A DNA stretch of 64,000 bases from Draconibacterium orientale (lineage in GTDB: Bacteria > Bacteroidota > Bacteroidia > Bacteroidales > Prolixibacteraceae), in the NCBI RefSeq assembly GCF_000626635.1, contig NZ_CP007451.1, forward strand, positions 3,233,501 through 3,297,500, in the 5' to 3' direction. The notes under the pieces were generated by a model. That model was not told where the DNA came from. It was given only the letters and a program-made list of their open reading frames with translations, and searched no databases. Positions 43,189 through 51,693 of the stretch are shown here, piece after piece; the stretch's first letter is position 1; every line of letters begins with the position of its first letter. Made by a program: the position numbers and the translations under genes.

Positions 43189-44451
43189 CTAATCGTTTTC
43201 CTTATTGGCTGTGGTTGGTTTTAATACCAGGAGCTGCAAAATAACTGCGGCTGCAACCGGAATGGCCAACATAGCCATGTCGCGGCCCAGGTTGCCCGAA
43301 TCGGTTGATTTACCAAGCAATTCGGTAACAAACGCACCTGCAAATACCCCGGTAAGGTTCATCAGTCCGTAGCCCGCGGCACGATGGCGTGGCGAAACAA
43401 ACTGACAAAGAATGGGCATATTGTTGGCATCGAACATTCCAAAACCAATTCCGAACAAAACGCCACCACCAATAATGCCGGCAAATCCTTGTCCCATGCC
43501 AAGCAAGAGCAAGGCCGGAATCATCAGCGAAAGTCCGATAGCGCCGGTATAAATGCGCCCGCGCACGTTAAAACCAATCCAGCGGTCGGCCAAAATACCT
43601 CCCGATATTACCCCGATAAACGACGAGGCAGCAATGGTAATGGTGGCCAGCGGTCCGGCTTTTGCCATGTCCATGCCCAGGCTTTCGGAGAATAAGGTTG
43701 GAAGCCAGTTTTTTGTTGCCCACCCCGGGAAACTTGGCGCTGCAAAATAAAAGAGAATCACCCAAAAACTGATGGTTCCGAGCAGCATGCCTAAACTTTT
43801 GGTGATGGATGAAAAACCACCGCTTTTAACAGCTGATGTTTCTTTTGTTGCCGGCGCACTGGCAAAGCGATCTTTTTTCTCGCGCAGGAAAAAAACAAGC
43901 ACAAGACTGTAAGCAATACCAATCAACCCAAAGGAATGGAACGCGGTTTGCCACGAAAACTCGTGCGCCACGGTAGCACCAAAGCCACCAACTGCCTGCC
44001 CCAAATACAAACCGGTCATGTGAATACCAATGGCCAGCGAGCGGGTGCGTCCTTCGTGGTAGTCGGCAATAAGTGCCAGTGCTGCAGGAATATAAAGTGC
44101 TTCGCTAATGCCCATAATGGCGCGCAAAACATACAACACCTGGAAATTACTGGAGTAGCCCATCGACAGGGTTACGCCCGACCAAACGGCCAGACTGCCA
44201 ACAATCAGCCACTTGCGATTCACGCGGTCGGCAATAATGCCGGCCACCGGGCTCATCAATCCGTAAATCCACAGGAATACTGCCATCAGGCGGCCAAAAT
44301 TCTCGGCCGTTTCCAGTTCCTGAATGTCGATCATCATCGATACTTTCATGGTTGAAAGCATCTGACGATCCATATAGTTCAATAAAGCTACTACCCACAA
44401 CAGGCCTACAACTACCCAGGGATAATATGATTTTTCTTTGATTTGATTCAT
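43189..44451 (-). CDS. nanT: MFS transporter, NanT-type sialic acid permease
   Basis: 420 residues, twelve membrane helices. MFS signature LNYMDRQMLSTMKVSMM near the N-terminus and ADRVNRKWLIVGS. Anion:cation symporter-like subfamily. Last gene of the sialic acid operon, so the likely substrate is N-acetylneuraminate released at the outer membrane; a hexuronate or other sugar acid cannot be excluded from sequence. It is the only inner-membrane transporter in the cluster. Confidence 0.85.
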   Translation of the reverse strand: MNQIKEKSYYPWVVVGLLWVVALLNYMDRQMLSTMKVSMMIDIQELETAENFGRLMAVFLWIYGLMSPVAGIIADRVNRKWLIVGSLAVWSGVTLSMGYSSNFQVLYVLRAIMGISEALYIPAALALIADYHEGRTRSLAIGIHMTGLYLGQAVGGFGATVAHEFSWQTAFHSFGLIGIAYSLVLVFFLREKKDRFASAPATKETSAVKSGGFSSITKSLGMLLGTISFWVILFYFAAPSFPGWATKNWLPTLFSESLGMDMAKAGPLATITIAASSFIGVISGGILADRWIGFNVRGRIYTGAIGLSLMIPALLLLGMGQGFAGIIGGGVLFGIGFGMFDANNMPILCQFVSPRHRAAGYGLMNLTGVFAGAFVTELLGKSTDSGNLGRDMAMLAIPVAAAVILQLLVLKPTTANKEND

Positions 44452-44751
44452 TTTAATTCGTTTTGATTTATTTTCTAGTCAATGGTTAAAACCCTGCAAT
44501 TTTATTGCAGCTACTCTAGTTTCTGTAAATTTCCATTTTAAAAGGAAGTAGATTTGAGTACAGAGATTTGAGTATTGAGAAACTTGTTCGTGTCTGTATT
44601 CTTCTCGCACTACTCATTACTTTATACTCATATCCTATTCTTTGTTCATTTTTAATTTCATTCAATTCTAAACCTATGTCTTTTCAGGGCATAGTGGTTT
44701 ATTTTCCTTTGCTGTCTGTTTTTCAGCTTTCATCAGGTAAAAAAACTGGTA
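44452..44751. other. 300-bp gap inside the sialic acid operon
   Basis: No gene. It contains short direct repeats (GATTTGAGTA twice, 44551-44560 and 44566-44575) and a small hairpin CTGCAAT/ATTGCAG (44494-44510). It looks like intergenic filler; a separate promoter for nanT cannot be excluded, but no exact TAnnTTTG on the minus strand is obvious. Confidence 0.45.
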
Positions 44752-45519
44752 TTATTCATACATGTCATTTAAATCAGCCGATGAAAGTTCTGCGATAAAC
44801 TTTGCAATCTTCTTCGTTACATCTTTATAAAATTGTTCGCCTTTTTCGGCACTGGCTTGCTTCGGGTTTCCAACGCCGGTACTTTCCGTAATTGAAGTCC
44901 ATTCCCGTTGAGCCCACGCCCAACGTTTCTTTAAACCTTCCGTTTTGAATGTTTTTGAAGCCCCGTCTCCGGCTATTTCTATTGGTAAAACCAAGTCAGG
45001 TTGGATGTGCATCATTACACTTGTTTCCAGTTCCCCTGCGTGATCTCCCGGTTCGGCAAAATACGCTTCTGCGTTAAAAGCTTTCCACCAGTCAATCGTA
45101 CAAATAAAAACCTCCGGGTGAGTTACCGATAGCTCTCTGATCATTGGTGTAAAAATATTACCTCCGTGGCTATTAACAATAATCAGCTTTTTAATACCAT
45201 GGCGCATAAGGTTTTCAACCATGTCCTTAAGGATAAGCATTTGCGTAGATGGCATCATGTTTAAACACAATTTCAAATCCAGCTGCCCGGTATTAACGCC
45301 CCAGGGTACTGCGGGAAGAACAACCGATCTGGCACCTTCCTCCCAGGCAAGCCGGGCGCTTTCCAAAGCAACTGCGTCCGACTCGTAAACGTCGGTTGCA
45401 TAAGGCAAATGGTAATTGTGAGGTTCAATAGCACCCCAGGGAAGAATAGCTACATCGTATGTTTCATCCTTCACATCGGCCCAACAGCTCGCTGCTAAAT
45501 TATACGTCTGTTTACTCAT
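44752..45519 (-). CDS. Creatininase-family amidohydrolase of unknown substrate
   Basis: 255 residues. Metal-binding motifs of the creatininase fold: WGAIEPHNYHLPYATDVYES (with HN where HG is usual), VNSHGGN and DHAGELETS. No signal peptide. The family opens cyclic amides (creatinine, formamide derivatives). It lies in the sialic acid operon, 6 bp after the epimerase gene. Its substrate is unknown; a lactam or other cyclic form of a sialic acid or amino sugar would fit the context (inference). Confidence 0.85.
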   Translation of the reverse strand: MSKQTYNLAASCWADVKDETYDVAILPWGAIEPHNYHLPYATDVYESDAVALESARLAWEEGARSVVLPAVPWGVNTGQLDLKLCLNMMPSTQMLILKDMVENLMRHGIKKLIIVNSHGGNIFTPMIRELSVTHPEVFICTIDWWKAFNAEAYFAEPGDHAGELETSVMMHIQPDLVLPIEIAGDGASKTFKTEGLKKRWAWAQREWTSITESTGVGNPKQASAEKGEQFYKDVTKKIAKFIAELSSADLNDMYE

Positions 45520-45525
45520 GCTTTT

Positions 45526-46695
45526 TTATTTTTCATTCAGTTTCTCCAGCGTTTTCCACACCTGGAACATGCCACGTGGTACATGGAAACAACCTTTCCA
45601 TTTCCCGCCTTTTAAGGGCAGCAACACTTCTCCCTGACGATTCAGGTAGCCATACCATTCGCCGTATTCTGCGTCGGCAAAATGCGCCCACGAATAGTCG
45701 TGTACTTTTTCAAACCAGGCCAAACATTCTTCGTTTCCGGTAAGCGCATAGCCTTTAATCAGCGTAATTAATGTTTCGATGTGTACCCACCAGAGTTTCT
45801 GGTCCCATTCAAGCTGTTGCGGCGGATTTCCTTTTATGTCGAGGAAATAGAAAATACCGCCGAATTTTTCGTCCCAGCCGTATTTCAGCGTTCGCAATGC
45901 AATGTCAACCGCTTTTTGTGCCAGCTCCGGCCTTTTCAAGCGTTCCGACAAGTCCATGATAAACCACATGGCTTCGATGGCATGCCCCGGATTTAACAGG
46001 CGTCCTTCAAACGAATCGGAAAAACTTCCATCGGGATTTACATTTTCCAGAATCAGTCCCGAATCGGGCTGGTAGAACACCTCCATCACCTCGTGCAACA
46101 CTTTCTCCACAGTGCTGTTTACCAATTCGGGGTCCAGCAAATGCTCGATTTCAAGCGCCAGGTTACACAAAATCATGGGCAGCGAAAATCCTTTTAATGG
46201 GCGGGTGCCGGGCACCAGTTTATTGTAGTCGCCTTTGGGGTTGTCGCTTCGTTTTAAAATATTCTGAAAGGTATCTTTTGAGATCGCAGCAAACTCGTCG
46301 TTTCCGGTGGCTTTGCTCAGCTGTCCAAAAGCCATTGTTGCAAAACAATCGGAAAAAATATTGTAAGGCTGCACCAGCGGTTTTCCTTCGCGGGTAAGCG
46401 AAAAATACCAGTTCAGCTTGCCGTCGTGGCCGTATTTCTGCAGAAATTCAGCACCATCAAGCGCAATCTGTAACCATTCCGGTTTTTGCTCTACTTCGTT
46501 GTATAATTTGGCAAACATCCATACCTGGCGGGCTTGCAGCCAAATAAATTTATCGGTATCAAACACTTCACCGTCGCGTTTCAGGCAGGTGAAATAACCG
46601 CCAAATTCTTTGTCGAGCGAATTGTTCTCCCAAAAGGGAACTACTTTGTTCAGCAGCTCGTTCTTATATTGTTCTGATAAAATTTTAAAATCCAT
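45526..46695 (-). CDS. N-acylglucosamine 2-epimerase (ManNAc/GlcNAc)
   Basis: 389 residues, (alpha/alpha)6-barrel of the AGE/RenBP family: WLQARQVWMFAKLYNEVE, LNPGHAIEAMWFIMDL and KLWWVHIETLITLIKGY. It converts N-acetylmannosamine, the product of NanA, to N-acetylglucosamine, bypassing the kinase NanK before epimerisation. This is the route described for Bacteroides fragilis (nanLET). Confidence 0.9.
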   Translation of the reverse strand: MDFKILSEQYKNELLNKVVPFWENNSLDKEFGGYFTCLKRDGEVFDTDKFIWLQARQVWMFAKLYNEVEQKPEWLQIALDGAEFLQKYGHDGKLNWYFSLTREGKPLVQPYNIFSDCFATMAFGQLSKATGNDEFAAISKDTFQNILKRSDNPKGDYNKLVPGTRPLKGFSLPMILCNLALEIEHLLDPELVNSTVEKVLHEVMEVFYQPDSGLILENVNPDGSFSDSFEGRLLNPGHAIEAMWFIMDLSERLKRPELAQKAVDIALRTLKYGWDEKFGGIFYFLDIKGNPPQQLEWDQKLWWVHIETLITLIKGYALTGNEECLAWFEKVHDYSWAHFADAEYGEWYGYLNRQGEVLLPLKGGKWKGCFHVPRGMFQVWKTLEKLNEK

Positions 46696-46719
46696 CTCTT
46701 TCCGTTTAAACCATTATTT

Positions 46720-47937
46720 CTATTTGTTAACCGAAATTTCGGCGAAAGTAACTTTCGGAGTGCGCACACCCGGGCGGATTTCTCCGTTCGGAATAAATAT
46801 CCGGTTCCCCGATTTTACCGTCAGGGTAGTTACCTGTGCCGGGAAGGGCAATGTGGCAGTCTCCCGGCATTCGTTGCTAAGCGTATTGTATAAAAATACT
46901 TGCTTGCTAAATCCCGGATGGCTTTCCAGGTGCTTAATTTTCCGGCTGTTGATTTCCGCTTTTTCACCGGGCGTTTCGGCTGCAGCAACAGCGTTGAGAA
47001 AGGCCTCGGTTTTGTTGAACAGTGTTCCATTATCGCCGCCAAAAAGCAGGATGTGATTTTCCCCCACAGCAGCGCCTGTTCCGGCGGCTAGAGTTACCGG
47101 GTTATTCTTATCCTGAGCGATATCGCCAACCTGCTCCCATACTTTTTTAGCAGGTGAATATTTCAGCACCGAACTAAAAAATGTGCTGAGCTCGCCCTCT
47201 CTGTTGCGGCCTCCCAAAACGTAAATACAATCTTCGTTTCCGTCGTTCTGACTTACTACCACGGCATTGGATAATGGGCCGGGCATGTCGGGAAGTGCTT
47301 CCCATTGGAAATCAGCTTTGGCCACATCGGCGCAATACAACGACGAGATATTCCCATCTTTTCCTGAGCCTCCAGCCACATAAACCACCGATCCTATAGT
47401 TGCCGCGCCGCCATTTGAAACGGCTACGGGAAAATCGGGCAGGCTGCTGATTTGCACTTCGCCCTGATCGAACTTCAGTTTTAAAACATCGGAAACAGGC
47501 CCGTTCACGTTTTCGCCACCAATGCAAATAACAGCGTCATTCACCGACACACAGGCTGAATAAGCCAACGGCTGCGGAAGTTTGTTATCGGCCACCTGCC
47601 ATGCCGCATCCTTTTCGTTCAGGTTAAAAACGAAAATATCGTTGTAATAGGTTTTTGTTCCTCCCTGCCACGGAAAGGAATCCGGGAAATTGGAACCTCC
47701 GGCAACAATCAACATCCCGGAAGATACACCGGCCAAAGCACCTGCAAGCCCTTTTTGTTCCTGCTGCCCGGTGGCCGGTGGTATATCTGGCAAACTTCCC
47801 CAATTGATTTTCATTGTTGTATTTTTTTCGCCGGGAGAGCATTGTAAAATAATACCTCCCAGCATGAGTAATAAAATCAGGTTTACTTTTCGCTTAAAGG
47901 GTGCTGAAAAGTTCCTGCATTTGTAATTTCTGAACAT
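46720..47937 (-). CDS. nanM: NanM-like kelch protein, sialic acid mutarotase, lipoprotein
   Basis: About 405 residues. Lipoprotein-type signal (LILLLMLGGIILQC), then six kelch repeats (SGMLIVAGGSNFP; AVICIGGENVNG; CIYVLGGRNREG). NanM converts alpha- to beta-N-acetylneuraminate after sialidase action. The start at MFRNYKCRN (47937) overlaps nanA by 44 bp; an upstream start at 47964 overlaps by 71 bp. Cys lipidation would anchor it to a membrane facing the periplasm. Confidence 0.87.
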   Translation of the reverse strand: MFRNYKCRNFSAPFKRKVNLILLLMLGGIILQCSPGEKNTTMKINWGSLPDIPPATGQQEQKGLAGALAGVSSGMLIVAGGSNFPDSFPWQGGTKTYYNDIFVFNLNEKDAAWQVADNKLPQPLAYSACVSVNDAVICIGGENVNGPVSDVLKLKFDQGEVQISSLPDFPVAVSNGGAATIGSVVYVAGGSGKDGNISSLYCADVAKADFQWEALPDMPGPLSNAVVVSQNDGNEDCIYVLGGRNREGELSTFFSSVLKYSPAKKVWEQVGDIAQDKNNPVTLAAGTGAAVGENHILLFGGDNGTLFNKTEAFLNAVAAAETPGEKAEINSRKIKHLESHPGFSKQVFLYNTLSNECRETATLPFPAQVTTLTVKSGNRIFIPNGEIRPGVRTPKVTFAEISVNK

Positions 47938-48823
47938 CTTTTTCAAACGCTTTGTATGCTTCATTGCTCATATTTTTAATCGGCAAACGGAATTCGCCGC
48001 ATTCAAAACCAATGTAACGCATGTAGGCTTTTCCGGTTGCAATACCACCGTATTTGCCCAACAGGCGAATCATGTCGATCGACAATTGTTGCAACTGACG
48101 TGCTTTGTCCAGGTCGCCCTTGTCGAAAGCATCAATAAGCTGGTAATACAATGGTGCTGCGTAGTTAAAGGTACTTCCAACACCGGCGCGTGCTCCCAAT
48201 ACCAATGCCGACAGCAGGTTTTCGTCGCGTCCCCACAGCATATCGTATTTACCATTTTTAAAGTTCATACAGCTCTGGAAATCCATAAAATCTTCGTGTG
48301 TGTACTTAATTCCAACTAAGTTAGGAATCATTGAATCGGCTTCCTGTACAAAGTCGAACATCGACACATTACAGCCTGTTAACACCGGAATGTGGTAAAA
48401 ATACACCGGCATATTGGGTACGGCTTCGGCAACTTTTGCGCAAAACTCGGCCAACTGACCGGCAGCTCCCGGTTTAAAATAATACGGTGCCAGCAAAGCA
48501 ATGGCATCAATACCTGCCTCGGCCGAATGTTGTGCATTCTCGATACACTCCTGGTACGATGTGCCACCAACCAGGTTAATGGTTTTAAGCTGTTTTTTAT
48601 CCGACGTTGCTTTTACCCACGCTTCGGTAGTTTTCATTTTTTCTTTCTGGCTCAGGGCAACACCTTCGCCCGTAGAACCGTTTATAAATGCGCCAACTAC
48701 CTTGTTTTTGTCCAACAATTCGGCATAGGCCGAAATTTTTTCATACACTACTTCTCCGCTTTTGTCCATTGGTGTAAACGGAGCAGCTACTAAGCCTTCG
48801 AATTTACTAATTGTTATACTCAT
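47894..48823 (-). CDS. nanA: N-acetylneuraminate lyase
   Basis: 309 residues, DapA-type TIM barrel. Pyruvate-binding GSTGEG, tyrosine in VYFYHIPVLTG and Schiff-base lysine in GIKYTHED. Splits sialic acid to ManNAc and pyruvate in the cytoplasm. The 3' end overlaps nanM. Confidence 0.94.
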   Translation of the reverse strand: MSITISKFEGLVAAPFTPMDKSGEVVYEKISAYAELLDKNKVVGAFINGSTGEGVALSQKEKMKTTEAWVKATSDKKQLKTINLVGGTSYQECIENAQHSAEAGIDAIALLAPYYFKPGAAGQLAEFCAKVAEAVPNMPVYFYHIPVLTGCNVSMFDFVQEADSMIPNLVGIKYTHEDFMDFQSCMNFKNGKYDMLWGRDENLLSALVLGARAGVGSTFNYAAPLYYQLIDAFDKGDLDKARQLQQLSIDMIRLLGKYGGIATGKAYMRYIGFECGEFRLPIKNMSNEAYKAFEKDVQKLQMQELFSTL

Positions 48824-48863
48824 AATTATTGTCTTTTATTTTATTACTAACCAATTTCATGGT

Positions 48864-49538
48864 CTATAAATGTCTTTTTATTGTTTTTGCCCAAACCCGG
48901 TAGCCTTCGCCTTTCAGGTGCAATCCGTCGTTGGTATAAATCGGATTCATCCAGTTGTTGCTGTCGTTTTTAAATGCCGCGAACAAATCCACAAAGCGAA
49001 CATTGTTTTCGGCGCTCCAGTCTTTCAGGTGTTTGTTAATCCAGATTATCTCCTCAGTTTTTGAACAATGCCCGGCAAATTTCCCGAATTCGGGATTTAC
49101 AGGTAAAATGCTCTGCAGGTAAAGCTGTGTTTTTGGCGAATCGGTTTTAATCTGCTCCGCAATTCTGCAGATGTTGTTAAAAACGGTGTCTTTCGAAATT
49201 CCCCTTGCCAGGTCGTTTATACCGATTAACAGAAACACTTTTGTCGGTTTCGACTTGGTTACTTCATTCAAACGAAACAACACTCCTTCGGTGACATCGC
49301 CGCTAATGCCGCGGTTTTTTATTCTTTTATTCTGAAAAAGCTCGGCCCATTCGCTACCGTCTGTTATGCTGTTTCCCAGAAAAATGATTTCTTTTTTGGT
49401 ATTTGGAAGACTTTCAAACAGCGTTCGCCGCTGTTCGTAATACGTCGATTGAAATGCCTTTTTTGTTTCCTGTGCCTTTACTTGAGGTAAGAAACAAAAG
49501 GCAAAAAAGATGATTGTTATGACTTTCAGGTTTGGCAT
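48864..49538 (-). CDS. SGNH/GDSL hydrolase, probable sialate O-acetylesterase
   Basis: 224 residues. Signal peptide (VITIIFFAFCFLPQVKAQ). SGNH blocks: FLGNSITDGSEW (Ser), RGISGDV, LIGINDLARG (Asn) and NDGLHLKGEGYRVWA (Asp/His). The start at 49538 follows the stop of the upstream esterase gene by 1 bp. Likely removes O-acetyl groups from sialic acids or glycans in the periplasm. Confidence 0.85.
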   Translation of the reverse strand: MPNLKVITIIFFAFCFLPQVKAQETKKAFQSTYYEQRRTLFESLPNTKKEIIFLGNSITDGSEWAELFQNKRIKNRGISGDVTEGVLFRLNEVTKSKPTKVFLLIGINDLARGISKDTVFNNICRIAEQIKTDSPKTQLYLQSILPVNPEFGKFAGHCSKTEEIIWINKHLKDWSAENNVRFVDLFAAFKNDSNNWMNPIYTNDGLHLKGEGYRVWAKTIKRHL

Positions 49539-49539
49539 A

Positions 49540-51681
49540 TTATTTTGTTTTAGTGGGGCACGAATCCGGGCATTCAACGCAAAAAGTTGAGGCCGGCCAG
49601 CCGTTTTCGTTTACCAGGTTGCCCCTGGAAAAAGGTTTCCAGCCGTAACGAACCTGTTCTATTATTTTATCTTTTGAATCGATAATGATTTTATTGTCTT
49701 TCAGCGTTGCCACAACCGGATGAAAAAGACCATCTGTTCCGGCCACTTCAAGCTCGCGAAGCGCTTCACCATCCGAAGTTTTTAACTGCGCTGCCTGCGA
49801 AAATGAAAGTATTACTTTTCCATTTTCCTGCGTTACCGTGCTGATTTGCGGGCCACCATCCGGAACGTCTTGCATCCCATAATTGCGCGATAAAGCCAGG
49901 TTGGCAAAACGTTCGCCAATTTCGATTTTATGCTTCGGATGCACATCCAGCGAATCGCCCAAATCGCTCGTTACCACCATCGCTGTGTTGGGAATAGTAA
50001 GCGCCAGCTCCCGTTGTGTTTCGCGGAAATATGGCCACGACGGACGGTTGATACTTGATAACTGTGCAAAATAGAAAGGCATTTCTGCATCGTTAAACGC
50101 CGAGCGCCACGATTTTACCAGCGCCGAAAAAGCATGCCTGAAATGTTCAGCATTGTGGGCATTCGACTCGCCCTGGTACCAGATGACTCCGGCCACCGGA
50201 ATTCCTTGCACGAATGACATACCGGCTTCGTATATGTATGCCGGCTCGTAGGGATGACGCTGCAGTTTGTTTTCGGCCAGTGCAATGTTGGTAGCTGCCC
50301 GCTCGCGGCACCAGCCCTGTATAAAATCGTTGTGTTTCCAGTTGTTCAGTACATCCACCATGTACGGGTCGAACTCCAGCGTTTTGAGGTCGGTAAACGC
50401 TTCGGCCGGTGCGCCTCCAACGCTGAGTTGTATCAGTCCAACCGGAACATCCAGTTTTTCATTCAACAGTCGGCCAAACGTATAGCCAATTGCCGAGAAT
50501 GTGGCTGCATCACCGGAATTGCTGCGCTTCCATTCGCCATCAAAAAAATCAAGTTGATTTACTTTTACCAGCGTGGTAGAGTCCCAGTTTTTATTATCGG
50601 TACGGGCAAGGTCTTTTAACTTGTAGAGGCGAAGATTGGTAAAGTCTGCCGCATTGTCAATCAGCGTTGAAGCATCGTTCGCCTGCTGCATCTGGAATTC
50701 CATGTTCGACTGTCCGGCACAAACCCACACTTCGCCCACTAAAATATCGTTAAACGTAATGGATTCCTCAGAATCGGAAGTTACTTTCAGCTCGTAAGGT
50801 CCCCCGGCAGCAACGGCATCAAAAGTTACCGACCATTCGCCATGTTCGTTGGCGGTAAACGTTCTTTTTTGCCCGGCAAAAGTCAGCGTAAGTTTGGTTC
50901 CGCTGTTGGCTTTTCCGAACACCGGAATGGGCTGCTTTTGCTGCAGTACCATGTGGTTCATAAAAACCGGCGCCAGGCTCAATCCGCCAAAATCGCCCGT
51001 AATATTTTCGTAAACGGTTTGCGCTAAAATTCCGGCTCCTTCCACATTTGGGTGAAGGGCATCGGGAAATAACTCGGGGCGGCCGTACAACGCCGGGTGC
51101 AAATCGATTAAACCCGTTTTGCTGTTTTTTGCCACTTGTTCGATGGCATCCTGAATTTGCCAGAACCAGTCGCGGGTGCCGGATTTAAAACGCGGGTGCG
51201 TATTAAAAATAGGAGTCATTTTGCAAACGAACACCTGTGGATTGCTGGAATTGTGCGTGCGAAACGAATCGATCAGCGCCATATAATCCGGCACAAACTC
51301 ATCGCGGTAATTGGGCCAGTTCCGCGGGTCGGTATCGTTCAAACCAAGATGAATAATGATAATGTCGGCATCAAATTTCAGGGCCTCGGGATACTCGGGC
51401 ATTTCCATATACGGACGGTGCCCTTTGGTTAAAAGCGTGGCTCCGCTGTGCCCGAAGTTTTGCACCTCGTAAGCATCGCCCAACAAACGCTGTAACTGCG
51501 AGGGATACGAATCGCGCTCTGGATTTTTCAGCAAATAGCCGCGTGTTACTGAATTCCCCACACAGGCTACTTTTATTTTCTTTTCTACATTTTGGTGTGA
51601 TGAAATAGCATCCGCATTTCGGCCGATACCCGTCAGGAGCATCGCCAAAATAACCAACAGTACTATTTTTTGTAATTTCAT
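49540..51681 (-). CDS. Two-domain sialate O-acetylesterase (SGNH + SASA)
   Basis: 713 residues. Signal peptide, then a GDSL/SGNH domain (CVGNSVTRGYL; HLGLNDTDPRN; PDALHPNVEG; residues about 35-225), then a sialate-acetylesterase domain (residues about 235-710) with the catalytic serine in CAGQSNMEFQM and VIWYQGESNA. Two separate esterase centres in one chain. Removes O-acetyl groups that block sialidase and lyase. A third esterase gene follows directly. Confidence 0.92.
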   Translation of the reverse strand: MKLQKIVLLVILAMLLTGIGRNADAISSHQNVEKKIKVACVGNSVTRGYLLKNPERDSYPSQLQRLLGDAYEVQNFGHSGATLLTKGHRPYMEMPEYPEALKFDADIIIIHLGLNDTDPRNWPNYRDEFVPDYMALIDSFRTHNSSNPQVFVCKMTPIFNTHPRFKSGTRDWFWQIQDAIEQVAKNSKTGLIDLHPALYGRPELFPDALHPNVEGAGILAQTVYENITGDFGGLSLAPVFMNHMVLQQKQPIPVFGKANSGTKLTLTFAGQKRTFTANEHGEWSVTFDAVAAGGPYELKVTSDSEESITFNDILVGEVWVCAGQSNMEFQMQQANDASTLIDNAADFTNLRLYKLKDLARTDNKNWDSTTLVKVNQLDFFDGEWKRSNSGDAATFSAIGYTFGRLLNEKLDVPVGLIQLSVGGAPAEAFTDLKTLEFDPYMVDVLNNWKHNDFIQGWCRERAATNIALAENKLQRHPYEPAYIYEAGMSFVQGIPVAGVIWYQGESNAHNAEHFRHAFSALVKSWRSAFNDAEMPFYFAQLSSINRPSWPYFRETQRELALTIPNTAMVVTSDLGDSLDVHPKHKIEIGERFANLALSRNYGMQDVPDGGPQISTVTQENGKVILSFSQAAQLKTSDGEALRELEVAGTDGLFHPVVATLKDNKIIIDSKDKIIEQVRYGWKPFSRGNLVNENGWPASTFCVECPDSCPTKTK

Positions 51682-51693
51682 TTGCTGAATTGT

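Noticed and set aside
44494-44510. CTGCAAT/ATTGCAG hairpin as a terminator inside the sialic acid operon
   Set aside because: Only seven pairs with a three-base loop and no T-run; nanT belongs functionally to the operon.
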